The translations under genes and the position numbers were made by a program. Shown here in pieces: positions 35,383-44,017 of a DNA stretch of 64,000 nt (position 1 is its first letter; every line of letters starts with the position of its first letter). The stretch is from an uncultured bacterium. GTDB taxonomy: Bacteria; Pseudomonadota; Alphaproteobacteria; Sphingomonadales; Sphingomonadaceae. The stretch covers positions 124,001 to 188,000 of the forward strand of contig CALOGB020000174.1 of the NCBI GenBank assembly GCA_942636505.2. The letters run 5' to 3'. The notes beneath the pieces were generated by a model, which was not told the origin of the DNA, ran no database searches, and worked only from the letters and a program-made list of their open reading frames with translations.

Positions 35383-36144
35383 ATGTACGGCGTCCACTCG
35401 AACCCGCGCGACCGCCTGATATCGGTGGCCAGCGCGGCGATACTCTGCGCCGTGATCGGTTACGCGCTGATCCTCGGGCTCGGCGTCAGCATTCCCACCG
35501 CTATCCCCGATGCGCTGAAGACGTTTGCGGTTGGGCCGAAACCCCCTCCACTGCCGCCGCTTGAAAAGATCATCCCCCGCCCAGCGAAAAGCCATCGCCC
35601 CGAAGGCGCAGCGTCCCCTGCGAACCTGCGCTCGAAGGCGACCGAACTCGTCGTTCCCAAGCCGATCATCCCTCCGATCGTCCCACCACCGCCGGTCATC
35701 GCCACACTGAAACCAGGCCCCGGTAGCGACGCTACCAGCGGCGCGGCCCCCGTTCCCGGACCAAGGACCGGCGCAGGTGGTGAGGGGAACGGCACCGGTA
35801 GCGGGCGCTCCGGAAATGGCGACGGCGACGGTGGCGACGAGACTCGGCCTCGTCTCCTCAAAGGCCGCTTCAAGAACAAGGATTTCCCCAACGCCGAAGC
35901 CATAATCGGCGCGGGCGGGATCGTTGGCGTGCGCTACACCGTCGAGACCGACGGCAGCGTCAAGCACTGCATGGTCACGCGCTCCAGCGGAAACGGCGTG
36001 CTCGACGCGACCACCTGCCGCCTGATCGAACTGCGCTTTCGCTACCGCCCATGGCTTGACGCCGCCGGTCGGCCAGTCCGTTCTACCGTCGTCCACAACC
36101 AGGAATGGGTGAACCAGCTCGATTCGCCGTCACGCGGTAACTAA
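35383..36144 (+). CDS. TonB-like protein with proline-rich linker
   Basis: 253 residues: a short cytoplasmic tail, one membrane anchor (about residues 12-36, LISVASAAILCAVIGYALIL), a Pro-rich stretch (GPKPPPLPPLEKIIPRPAK, then PPIVPPPPVIATLKPGPG), a Gly/Asp-rich linker, and a C-terminal TonB fold (GIVGVRYTVETDGSVKHCMV, LRFRYRPWLDAAGRPVRS). It probably energises outer-membrane receptors. The start ATG 35383 is preferred because upstream the frame crosses a palindromic element. The end overlaps the convergent acyltransferase gene by 15 nt. Confidence 0.82.
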   Translation: MYGVHSNPRDRLISVASAAILCAVIGYALILGLGVSIPTAIPDALKTFAVGPKPPPLPPLEKIIPRPAKSHRPEGAASPANLRSKATELVVPKPIIPPIVPPPPVIATLKPGPGSDATSGAAPVPGPRTGAGGEGNGTGSGRSGNGDGDGGDETRPRLLKGRFKNKDFPNAEAIIGAGGIVGVRYTVETDGSVKHCMVTRSSGNGVLDATTCRLIELRFRYRPWLDAAGRPVRSTVVHNQEWVNQLDSPSRGN

Positions 36145-37233
36145 AGCCGATCGCCCCAGCCGCCCCCCACTGAGGACGCGCGCGACTGCCGGCGAGAGCG
36201 CCATCAGCACTCGCCCCAGAACGATCGTGACGCCGAGCACCAGCAACGGCTGGACCAGCAGATATGCGGGATAGAATCCCGCCCCAAGCGCGCCAGTCGC
36301 CAATCCGATCACCGGCCCGAACAGCCACAGCAGCACCAAATGATCGCAGAATGCGAAAAACCCGTAGCGCTCGATCCCGCGCAACCGATCTGCGACGCGA
36401 CTTCCCGCCAGCACCCAGGCCAGCCGCCAAAACAGCACCGCCGACGCCAGTCGAAACACGATATCGAATGCCGCCATCACATGCGGATGCGCGTCGAAGA
36501 ACGCGTTCCCCAGCAGCGCGGTCCACAGCCGCGGCGCGATCAGTGCGACGAACGGCAGCGCACACAGGGCGACCGACCACCCCGCCACACGCTCTGCCAC
36601 GCCAAAGCGCCGCGCGGCGATCCCAGCGGTAAAGAATAGCAGGATCTGTGGCCGCAGCAGCAGCGGGATGTGCACCCCGGACACGCTCCACACGACCACC
36701 ACCAGCGCGAACACTGCCAGCCAGATACTCGACGCGCGTACCAGAACCGGCGCGAGCATCATGCAGACGAACAGGTCGCGCAGGAACGGCATCTGCACGT
36801 TGACGTCGTTCGCCTGCACGAGCGGCACCAGTTCGTTGAGCGTCCAGCAGATGCTCGTTGGCGTCGGCGCCTTCAGGTTGCCGAACGTCGCCGCCGCCCC
36901 CACCAGCAGGATCGCGATCGCGTTCCACAGAACCATCGGCAGCAGGATCGTCCGCGCCTTGCCGAGCAGAAATGGGCCGTAGCCCTGGCGCGTCGCGGTC
37001 GAGACGACCAGCCAGCCGGAGATCATCCCGAGCAGCGGCACCGCGCTACGTCCGAACACTTCGCCGAGCACCGTTCGCAGCACCGCCTGCCAACTGAACG
37101 CCACCGCCGCCAATTCCTCGGCAGTGCGTCCGGTCCAGGCGTGGACGTAGACGATTCCCATGATCCCGATCAGCCGCGCGATCGCGATCGCGGTGGAGAG
37201 CCGGCCATCCGCCTCGCGCGCCGGTTCGGCCAT
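36130..37233 (-). CDS. acyltransferase family 3 membrane protein
   Basis: A 367-residue polytopic protein with about ten helices. The start region STAIAIARLIGIMGIVYVHAW contains the conserved helix 1 motif with the R...H pair of acyltransferase-3 (OafA/NodX-like) enzymes, which acylate polysaccharides or lipids. AVPLLGMISGWLVVSTATRQ is the usual SGF-like motif of helix 2. Several starts are possible (GTG 37263, TTG 37245, ATG 37233); I use the ATG, although the best GGAGAGGG sits before the TTG. The acceptor is unknown. Confidence 0.85.
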   Translation of the reverse strand: MAEPAREADGRLSTAIAIARLIGIMGIVYVHAWTGRTAEELAAVAFSWQAVLRTVLGEVFGRSAVPLLGMISGWLVVSTATRQGYGPFLLGKARTILLPMVLWNAIAILLVGAAATFGNLKAPTPTSICWTLNELVPLVQANDVNVQMPFLRDLFVCMMLAPVLVRASSIWLAVFALVVVVWSVSGVHIPLLLRPQILLFFTAGIAARRFGVAERVAGWSVALCALPFVALIAPRLWTALLGNAFFDAHPHVMAAFDIVFRLASAVLFWRLAWVLAGSRVADRLRGIERYGFFAFCDHLVLLWLFGPVIGLATGALGAGFYPAYLLVQPLLVLGVTIVLGRVLMALSPAVARVLSGGRLGRSALVTA

Positions 37234-37327
37234 TCCCGTGTACAATTCCGACCCTCTCCTCACGTCCGGCGAGCGCCTTACCCGGCTTGTCGCGCGCGAA
37301 CACCTCCTTCAGGATGGAGCGGATGCC

Positions 37328-38572
37328 ATGGGGGACGAAGACATGATCGCCGCATTCCTGCTGCTGGCCGCGCAGGCGAGCCCCGACGCTGCCCTATCGC
37401 GCCGTGTCGAGCACGTGCTGGAGCGCAGCCTGGTGATCGACGGGCATAACGATCTCGCCTGGGAGATACGCGAGCTGCACGACGCGAAGGTCGAGGCGGT
37501 CGATCTTTCCGTCGACACAGCGCGGCTGCCGAACCCGTTGCAAACCGACATTCCCCGCCTGCGCAAAGGTCATGTCGGCGGCCAGTTCTGGTCGGTCTAC
37601 ATCCCCGCCGACGCGCCGCACGCGGTCGAAATGACGCTGGAGGAAATCGACATCGTCCGCCGTTTCGTCGCGGCGAACCCGGCGGCATTCGAACTCGCCA
37701 CCACCGCCGCGGACATCCGGCGGATCGAGAAGAGCGGGCGGATCGCCTCGTTGATGGGCGTCGAGGGCGGGCATCAGATCGACGGGCGGCTGTCGGTGCT
37801 GCGCCAATATCGCGCGCTCGGTGTGGCCTATATGACGCTGACGCACGGCAAGAGCCTGAATTGGGCGGACAGCTCGACCGACACTCCGCGCGCCAACGGG
37901 CTGAGCGACTTCGGGCGGCAGGTGGTCGCGGAGATGAACCGGATCGGGATGATCGTCGACGTGTCGCACGTGTCCGACGCGACGATGGCCGCGGCTTTGG
38001 CGGCGACCAAGGCGCCGGTGATCGCCTCGCACTCCAGCGCGCGGGCGATCGCCGATGCGCCGCGGAATATCCCCGACGACCTGCTCCGCGCGATCGGCGC
38101 GAACGGCGGCGTGGTGATGGTGAACTTCTATCCGTCGTTCCTGTCGGGCGAGTGGCGCGCCTGGGACGTCGCGCGTTCGGCCTATGCGAAGAGCATCGGC
38201 GTGCCGGCGGGGGTGTACGGCGCCAAATCGCCTGCGCCGCTGGTGGCATGGGACGCGGCGCATCCGGAACCGCAGGTCACCGCCGCGACGGTCGCAGATC
38301 ATGTCGAGCATATCGCGAAGGTCGCGGGCCATGATCATGTCGGGATCGGCGGCGATTTCGACGGGATCCAGGGGACCGGGCCGATCGGTCTAAAGGGGGT
38401 CGACGGGTATCCACTGCTGTTCGCCGAGCTGGCGCGGCGGAGGTGGAGCGATGGCGACTTGGCGAAGCTGTCGGGCGGCAACGTCCTGCGCGTCATGGAG
38501 CGGGTCGAAGCGGTCGCGAAGAGCATGGCGGGTATGCCGCCGGTCGACGCTACCGATGTGGCGTCTCGGTAG
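37328..38572 (+). CDS. membrane dipeptidase (peptidase M19, renal dipeptidase family)
   Basis: 414 residues. Metal and catalytic residues of M19 dipeptidases are all visible: H40 and D42 in VIDGHNDLAWEIR, the bridging E146 in SLMGVEGGHQI, H214 in DVSHVSD, H235 in ASHSSARAI, and D343 in GIGGDFDGI. The first residues MIAAFLLLAAQASPDAA look like a short signal peptide, so export is likely. ATG 37328 has GGAG 8 nt upstream; ATG 37343 is an alternative that would start directly at the signal. A family C element follows the stop. Confidence 0.93.
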   Translation: MGDEDMIAAFLLLAAQASPDAALSRRVEHVLERSLVIDGHNDLAWEIRELHDAKVEAVDLSVDTARLPNPLQTDIPRLRKGHVGGQFWSVYIPADAPHAVEMTLEEIDIVRRFVAANPAAFELATTAADIRRIEKSGRIASLMGVEGGHQIDGRLSVLRQYRALGVAYMTLTHGKSLNWADSSTDTPRANGLSDFGRQVVAEMNRIGMIVDVSHVSDATMAAALAATKAPVIASHSSARAIADAPRNIPDDLLRAIGANGGVVMVNFYPSFLSGEWRAWDVARSAYAKSIGVPAGVYGAKSPAPLVAWDAAHPEPQVTAATVADHVEHIAKVAGHDHVGIGGDFDGIQGTGPIGLKGVDGYPLLFAELARRRWSDGDLAKLSGGNVLRVMERVEAVAKSMAGMPPVDATDVASR

Positions 38573-38616
38573 AGCAGGTTCCCGTTCCCAAGTCGGAGCA
38601 AAGCCGGACTTCTTCT

Positions 38617-38723
38617 CCCCTCCCTGGAAGGGAGGGGGCGGGGGTGGGTCTGGTTCCGCGAATACCAGGGCTGATGACCCATACTCGCCAACCCACCCCC
38701 AGCCCCTCCCTTTCAGGGAGGGG
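38617..38723. repeat. palindromic element, family C copy 2
   Basis: CCCCTCCCTGGAAGGGAGGG with GGGGGTGGGT at the left, and ACCCACCCCC with CCCTCCCTTTCAGGGAGGGG at the right. It lies 44 nt after the dipeptidase stop and 13 nt before the end of the convergent MFS gene, so it may terminate both. Confidence 0.9.
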
Positions 38724-38735
38724 AGAATTCGCCCT

Positions 38736-39968
38736 TCAAGGATCCGGCATCCGCTGCGGCATCGGCGGCTCCACCATCAGCGGGGGCACCGTGCGCAACA
38801 CCAGCCCGATCACCAGCGCCGCCACGCCGAGCAAAAGGCAGAACGCCGTGACCCCCGGCCATCCGGCATGCGTCCACGCGAACCCGCCGGCCGATCCCAG
38901 CACGCTCGACCCCATGTAGTAGAAGAACAGGTAGAACGCCGCCGCCTGCCCCCGCGAACCCTGCGCTCGTCGGCCAACCCAGGCGCTCGCGATCGAATGC
39001 GCGCCGAAGAAGCCGATCGTCACCACCGCGATCCCGGCGATCACCAGCACCAGCGGCGTCATCGCGGTCAGCGCGACGCCGCCGATGAGCAGCACCACCG
39101 GTATCCAGAAGACCTTCCGCCGCCCGAGCCGTCCGGCGAGCGTCCCGAACTTCGCCGAACTCACCGATCCCAGCACGTAGAGCAGGAACACGCCGCCGAC
39201 TGCCGCCTGGCTGAGGCCGTAGGGCGGGCTCATCAACCGGAAGCCTGCATAATTATAGATCGTAACGAAGACGCCCATCAGCAGGAACGCCTCGAGATAC
39301 AGCAGCGGCATCGCGCGATCGGTGAACAGCGTCCCGGCACTGCGCAGCAACGTGCCGGGACGTCCCACGCTCGGCGTAAAATTGCGCGAGGGTGGCGCGA
39401 GCCGGCGGAAGGCCTCCGCCATCGCGAGCCCCGCGACGCCGACCGCGGCGAGCGCCCAGCGCCAGCCTTCGAGGTCGGCGACCACGCTCACGACCAGCCG
39501 CCCGGCCATGCCACCGAGCGCGCTCCCGGCGATATACAGCCCCATCGCCGCGCCGACCGAGCCAGCATCGACCTCCTCCGCGACATAGGCCATCGCCACC
39601 GCCGGCACGCCCGCGAGCGCGACACCGGTCAGGAAGCGCAGCACGAGCAACCCGCTCCACCCCGGCACGACCGCCGCCGCCAAGGTCAGCGCGCCGGCCG
39701 CGAACATCGCCACGATCATCAGCGGACGCCGGCCGACCCGGTCCGAGACGAACCCCGCGAACAGGATGCTGATCGCCAGTGGCCCCGTCGCCAGCGACAC
39801 CGCCAGCGACGCGCCCTCCGCGGTCAGCCCGAACTGCGCGGCGAACAGCGGCAGCAAAGGCTGTACCGAATATAGCAGCGAGAAGGTCGAGAACCCCGCG
39901 AAAAGCATCGCCAGCGTCAGCCGCCGGTACGCGGGCGTGCCTAGAGTGATCGGCGCTTCAGAAGCCAC
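38736..39968 (-). CDS. MFS transporter (YnfM-like)
   Basis: A 410-residue major facilitator with 12 predicted helices. The loop 2-3 motif is AGFVSDRVGRRPLMIVAMFA and the symmetric motif in the second half is GTLAGRLGRRKVFWIPVVLL. GTG 39968 overlaps the end of the deacetylase gene by 11 nt, so it is translated behind it. Substrate unknown; the pairing with an acetylpolyamine-deacetylase-like enzyme makes polyamines or acetylated amines plausible, but this is inference. Confidence 0.88.
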   Translation of the reverse strand: MASEAPITLGTPAYRRLTLAMLFAGFSTFSLLYSVQPLLPLFAAQFGLTAEGASLAVSLATGPLAISILFAGFVSDRVGRRPLMIVAMFAAGALTLAAAVVPGWSGLLVLRFLTGVALAGVPAVAMAYVAEEVDAGSVGAAMGLYIAGSALGGMAGRLVVSVVADLEGWRWALAAVGVAGLAMAEAFRRLAPPSRNFTPSVGRPGTLLRSAGTLFTDRAMPLLYLEAFLLMGVFVTIYNYAGFRLMSPPYGLSQAAVGGVFLLYVLGSVSSAKFGTLAGRLGRRKVFWIPVVLLIGGVALTAMTPLVLVIAGIAVVTIGFFGAHSIASAWVGRRAQGSRGQAAAFYLFFYYMGSSVLGSAGGFAWTHAGWPGVTAFCLLLGVAALVIGLVLRTVPPLMVEPPMPQRMPDP

Positions 39969-40962
39969 TCAGGAAACTCGCGACGTTGTGGCCAAGCGCG
40001 TCGACCGCGTAGCCGCCTTCCATGACGATCGCGGTCGGCCAGCCCCGTGCGGAGATATCTCTGGCCAGCACCGTGTAGTCGGGCGTGGTCAGCTTGAAGT
40101 GCGAGATCGGATCGCCCTCCCACGTGTCCGCGCCGAAGCTGACGACGAGCAGGCCAGGATCGAACGCGGCGATTGCGTCGAGCGCGGTCGTCTGCGCGGT
40201 GCGGAAGGCATCGATCTGCGTACCGTGGGGGAGGGGCAGGTTGAGCGTAGTACCGAGTCCTTCGCCGTCGCCGGTCTCGTCGGCATGACCCCAGTAGAAC
40301 GGGTAGTCGGTCTTGGGATCCGCGTGGACCGAGGCGTAGAACACGTCGCCCCTGTGCGCGAAGATGTCCTGCGTGCCGTTGCCGTGGTGATAATCGATGT
40401 CGAGGATCGCAACGCGGTCGACACCGGCATCGCGCGCGGCCTGTGCGGCGATCGCGGCGGTGTTGAGGTGACAATATCCGCCGCAATAGTCTGCGCCGGC
40501 ATGGTGGCCGGGCGGGCGGCACAGTGCGAACGCGGCGCGGTCTCCGTCGAGTACGGCGTGCGTCGCGGCGAGCGCGGACTGCGCGCTGCCATAGGAGGCG
40601 GCCCAGGTCTGCGGGGTGATCGGCGTGGTCGCGTCGAAGCTGTGTGCCCCGATCAGCGCGTCGATCCGGGTGAGGTCTAGCGGACGGCGGCCGCGGATCG
40701 GGAAGGTGTAGGGGATCGCGTCGCCCTCGCGTCCGGCTTCGTGCCACAGTCGTGCGGCGTCCTTCAGGAACGCGACATAGGCGGGGGAGTGCACCGCGAG
40801 GATCGGCGCCTCGCCATGATCCTGCGGCGTCTCGACCGGACCGATCGCGCGCAGGATCGCATCGATGCGCGCGGGCGTCTCGGCATAGGCGGTGAATGCG
40901 CCATTGTAGAGTTCGCGTGCCGGCGCATGAGCCCGCTGGGCCTCGTCGAAGAATAGTCGCAT
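39958..40962 (-). CDS. histone deacetylase family protein (acetylpolyamine amidohydrolase-like)
   Basis: 334 residues with a full zinc deacetylase site: the His pair H153-H154 in RPPGHHAGADYCGGYC, D188, D190 and H192 in AILDIDYHHGNGTQ, the zinc ligand D279 in VSFGADTWEGDP, and MEGGYAV near the end. Bacterial members remove acetyl groups from polyamines or small amides. ATG 40962 has GGAG 7 nt upstream; an upstream extension to 40986 has no such site. The MFS gene follows with an 11-nt overlap. Confidence 0.93.
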   Translation of the reverse strand: MRLFFDEAQRAHAPARELYNGAFTAYAETPARIDAILRAIGPVETPQDHGEAPILAVHSPAYVAFLKDAARLWHEAGREGDAIPYTFPIRGRRPLDLTRIDALIGAHSFDATTPITPQTWAASYGSAQSALAATHAVLDGDRAAFALCRPPGHHAGADYCGGYCHLNTAAIAAQAARDAGVDRVAILDIDYHHGNGTQDIFAHRGDVFYASVHADPKTDYPFYWGHADETGDGEGLGTTLNLPLPHGTQIDAFRTAQTTALDAIAAFDPGLLVVSFGADTWEGDPISHFKLTTPDYTVLARDISARGWPTAIVMEGGYAVDALGHNVASFLSGF

Positions 40963-41052
40963 CGTTGCTCCTTCACGCGCGGTCACGGGGAAGAACCAAC
41001 CGATCGCCTTCCGGGTCCTACCGGGTTGCGCAGTCGCGGCAAATTCGAAGCA

Positions 41053-41610
41053 TCAGAACAGCGTCAGTTGCCGATCGTCGTCGCCGCTCAGCAGCCAGCG
41101 CCCGATTACGTCGTGCCGGGTCCGGCCGACATGGCTGTGGATCAGCACGAATGCGTCCACGTCCCAGCCGATCTGCGCAATGGGTTGTGTGAACGACACG
41201 CCGTCGCGGTAGCCGAGCGTCATGTGAGGACTGAACCGATAGCCTTCGCGGGCGCGTAGCCCTGCCGCCTCGCGTGCCACCGCAATCCGCTGATGCAGTG
41301 CGGCGAGCGAGGCGTTCTTGTGGCGCGGACGCAGGGCGATGGAGCGATCGCTGCCGACCGCGGTATCGAGCTGGAGTGCGAACGGTGCGGCCTCGACCGC
41401 ATCGCCGATCGCCTTCAGGTCGCGTTCCAACGCTGTGGATACGCGATCATGGTCGTCGAGGATGTCGATCGTGACGTGGAGATGCTCGGAGCGCAGCTTG
41501 TCCCCGTCGGTCTCGAACCACGAGGCTGCAGCGGTGATCTGGCGCGCTAGCGGGAGTGGCGGGCGGAGCGCGAAGAACAGGCGATGACGGGCGAGCGGTC
41601 GATGGAACAT
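41053..41610 (-). CDS. 2'-5' RNA ligase family protein (2H phosphodiesterase)
   Basis: 185 residues with both 2H signature motifs: H45-V-T47 in EHLHVTIDIL and H129-M-T131 in YRFSPHMTLGY. RHRLFFALRPPLPLARQI is the usual N-terminus of ThpR. Members act as cyclic phosphodiesterases on RNA 2',3'-cyclic ends and can ligate tRNA halves in vitro. ATG 41610 gives the expected length. It sits between the deacetylase gene and a family A element with no obvious operon partner. Confidence 0.92.
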   Translation of the reverse strand: MFHRPLARHRLFFALRPPLPLARQITAAASWFETDGDKLRSEHLHVTIDILDDHDRVSTALERDLKAIGDAVEAAPFALQLDTAVGSDRSIALRPRHKNASLAALHQRIAVAREAAGLRAREGYRFSPHMTLGYRDGVSFTQPIAQIGWDVDAFVLIHSHVGRTRHDVIGRWLLSGDDDRQLTLF

Positions 41611-41700
41611 GCCGGTTTCCGAATCGGGGGAAGCGGTTTGTTGCTAATATGTTCTACCAGATTCGTCTAGGTAGCGCGCGAGATCGAAGGGCTTCATGCA

Positions 41701-41804
41701 CCACCCCGGCGAAAGCCGGGGTCCAATTAGAAAGGTCACAGTAACGCAGCGTGGAGGCCAGTTATCAACGTCCCCCAATTGGGCCCCGGCCTTCGCCGGG
41801 GTGG
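41701..41804. repeat. palindromic element, family A copy 4
   Basis: Left arm CCACCCCGGCGAAAGCCGGG (two changes from the family form), right arm the complement of the unmodified arm ending CGGGGTGG. The inner GTCCCCCAATTGGG junction is shared with copies 1, 2 and 6. Located between two minus-strand genes, downstream of lysK. Confidence 0.9.
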
Positions 41805-41826
41805 ATTTCTCCTCCCGGGTACGTCC

Positions 41827-43392
41827 TTAGCGCGCGAGCGCCTCGGCGATCAGCTTCTGCGAGTTTGCGACGCCGTACAACGCGATGAAGCTCCCCATCC
41901 GCGGCCCCTGCTCGGAGCCGAGCAACGTCTCGTACAGCGCCTTGAACCAGTCGCGCAGGTTGTCGAACCCGCCGGTCTTGCCGATCTCGTAGACGATGTT
42001 CTGGATATCCTCCGCGCTCGCCTCCGCCGGCAATGCGGCGAGTTCCGCGTCCAGTCGCTCCAGCGCCGCGACCTCGACGCCCTCGGGCGCACGGCGCTTC
42101 AGCGTCGGCGCGACGAAATCACGGCTATAGGCCAGCGCATAGCCGATCAGCCGGTCGAGCTCGGGGTATTTGGCCGCCGACGCATCCGGCACATAGTTGG
42201 CGAGATAGCCCCAGACCTGCTCCTTGCTCGCATCGCCCATCACGCCGACGAGGTTGAGCAACAGCCCGAACGTCACCGGCAGCTCGCCCGTCGGCAGTTT
42301 GCCGTCGTGGATGTGATGAACCGGATTGCCGAGCTTCTGCTTCAGGTCCTGGCCCGCATAATTGCCGCGGAACTGCCAATATTCGTCCACAGCGCGCGGT
42401 ATCACGCCCATGTGCAACGATTTCGCCTTCTTCGGCTCGCGGTACGCGTAGAAGGCCAGCGATTCCTCGGGGCCATAGGTCAGCCACTGCTCGAGGCTCA
42501 GGCCATTACCCTTCGACTTCGAGATCTTCTCGCCATTCTCGTCGAGGAACATCTCGTAGTTGAAGCCCTCGGGCGGGCGCCCGCCGAGCACGCGCGCGAT
42601 CTTCGACGACTGCGTGACCGAATCGATCAGGTCCTTGCCCGCCATCTCGTAATCGACGCCGAGCGCGACCCAGCGCATCGCCCAGTCGACCTTCCACTGC
42701 AGCTTCGCCTTGCCGCCCAGCACGCTCTGCTCGATCCGCTGGCCTTCGTCTTCGAACGCGATCAGGCCCGTCTCCGCATCGATCACCTCGATCGGCACCT
42801 GCAACACGATCCCGCTGGTCGGCGAGATCGGCAGCACCGGCGAATAGGTCGCGCGACGCTCGGCCCGCAGCGTCGGCAGCATGACGTCCTGGATACCCTG
42901 GAAGTGGCGAAGCACCCCCTTCAGCGCCTCGTCGAAACGTCCGCCGGTGTAATATTCGGTCGAGGAGGCGAACTCGTACTCGAAGCCGTAGCGGTCGAGG
43001 AATTCGCGCAGGATCGCGTTGTTATGCGCGGCAAAGCTCGAATGCGTGCCGAACGGATCGGGGATCTGCGTCAGCGGCTTGCCGAGATGCTCGCGCAGCA
43101 TGTCGCCGTTGGGGACGTTGTCCGGGACTTTCCGGAGACCGTCCATGTCGTCCGAAAACGCGATCAGCCGCGTCGGCGTATCGCTCAGCGCGTGGAAGGC
43201 GTTGCGCACCATCGTCGTGCGCAGCACCTCGTTGAACGTACCGATATGCGGCAGGCCCGACGGTCCGTAGCCTGTCTCGAACAGCACCGGATTGCCCGAC
43301 TTGCCGTTCGGATACCGCTTGAGGAGTTTGCGCGCCTCCTCGTACGGCCAGGCTTTGGACTCGAGGGCGGCGGTGCGGAGTTCGTCGGTCAT
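41827..43392 (-). CDS. lysK: lysyl-tRNA synthetase, class I
   Basis: A 521-residue class I LysRS, unrelated in fold to the class II LysS found in most bacteria. The HIGH-type motif is GYGPSGLPHIGTFNEVLRT (41-59) and the KMSKS-type motif is GEKISKSKGNGLSL (287-300). AWPYEEARKLL, AFSDDMDGLRKVPDNVPNG and the C-terminal helical anticodon-binding domain are complete. It charges tRNA-Lys. Class I LysRS is usual in archaea, spirochaetes and many alphaproteobacteria, so this fits the lineage. Confidence 0.95.
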   Translation of the reverse strand: MTDELRTAALESKAWPYEEARKLLKRYPNGKSGNPVLFETGYGPSGLPHIGTFNEVLRTTMVRNAFHALSDTPTRLIAFSDDMDGLRKVPDNVPNGDMLREHLGKPLTQIPDPFGTHSSFAAHNNAILREFLDRYGFEYEFASSTEYYTGGRFDEALKGVLRHFQGIQDVMLPTLRAERRATYSPVLPISPTSGIVLQVPIEVIDAETGLIAFEDEGQRIEQSVLGGKAKLQWKVDWAMRWVALGVDYEMAGKDLIDSVTQSSKIARVLGGRPPEGFNYEMFLDENGEKISKSKGNGLSLEQWLTYGPEESLAFYAYREPKKAKSLHMGVIPRAVDEYWQFRGNYAGQDLKQKLGNPVHHIHDGKLPTGELPVTFGLLLNLVGVMGDASKEQVWGYLANYVPDASAAKYPELDRLIGYALAYSRDFVAPTLKRRAPEGVEVAALERLDAELAALPAEASAEDIQNIVYEIGKTGGFDNLRDWFKALYETLLGSEQGPRMGSFIALYGVANSQKLIAEALAR

Positions 43393-43449
43393 GATACAGC
43401 GCGACTAGCGCGTGCATTCGTGTCCGTCACCCCCACCGCCGCTCGCGAC

Positions 43450-43755
43450 TCAGCGGCAACGATCCTTCGCGGTGATCGTCCGGTCGACCGCACGGCCACC
43501 GAGCGCACCCGCCGCGCCACCAGCCAGCGTGCCGAGCAGCCCGCCGCCGACCGCATTGCCGAGCACCGCTCCGCCGACGCCGCCTGCGACGAGACCGGTC
43601 GTGCCGCTCGAATGGCGGCAACGCTTGGCGCGGTAACGACGGTCATGCCCGCGATACTCACGCTTCGAGCGCGCCTCGGCCTTGCCCGTGGGGATGACGG
43701 CGGCGGCCGGGATTGCGAGCGAGAGCGCGCTCAGCGCCATGAGAAACTTCCGCAT
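43450..43755 (-). CDS. exported glycine-zipper 2TM domain protein
   Basis: 101 residues. A signal peptide (MRKFLMALSALSLAIPAAA, cleavage near VIPTGKAEA) precedes a basic stretch (RSKREYRGHDRRYRAKRCRH). A glycine zipper follows: TTGLVAGGVGGAVLGNAVGG, then GLLGTLAGGAAGALGGRAVD. These small proteins insert into the envelope and are often stress-induced. ATG 43755 has AGGGA upstream. The C-terminal TITAKDRCR ends with Cys-Arg. Confidence 0.87.
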   Translation of the reverse strand: MRKFLMALSALSLAIPAAAVIPTGKAEARSKREYRGHDRRYRAKRCRHSSGTTGLVAGGVGGAVLGNAVGGGLLGTLAGGAAGALGGRAVDRTITAKDRCR

Positions 43756-43915
43756 GATGATCGTCCCTGTTGATGTAGATAAAGTTCGGTATCGATGAGT
43801 GCGCAACGCACGTGAACCGTGCCGGTTGCGTAACGGCCGATATGGATGAGTTTGTTGGTGGAGGTTTGCACAACCGCGAGGGGTGCAGCACTTCAGGCTG
43901 AAACCGACGACAGCG

Positions 43916-43970
43916 TGTTTCTCCGCGAAGGCGGGGATCCAGACTGGGCTCCCGCCTTCGCGGAAGAACA
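43916..43970. repeat. palindromic element, family B copy 5
   Basis: TGTTTCTCCGCGAAGGCGGG at the left and CCCGCCTTCGCGGAAGAACA at the right, around GATCCAGACTGGGCT. Compensating changes in both arms (CTCCGC and GCGGAAG) keep the outer stem. It lies 47 nt before the helicase gene. Confidence 0.88.
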
Positions 43971-44017
43971 AGTAGCGAGAGGTTGCCCTTTCGTTCTCAT
44001 TGCAGCAAGGTCGCGTG

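Noticed and set aside
37160..37327. Longer N-terminus for the dipeptidase
   Set aside because: It would overlap the divergent acyltransferase coding region, and the ATG at 37328 has a ribosome binding site and a plausible export signal.
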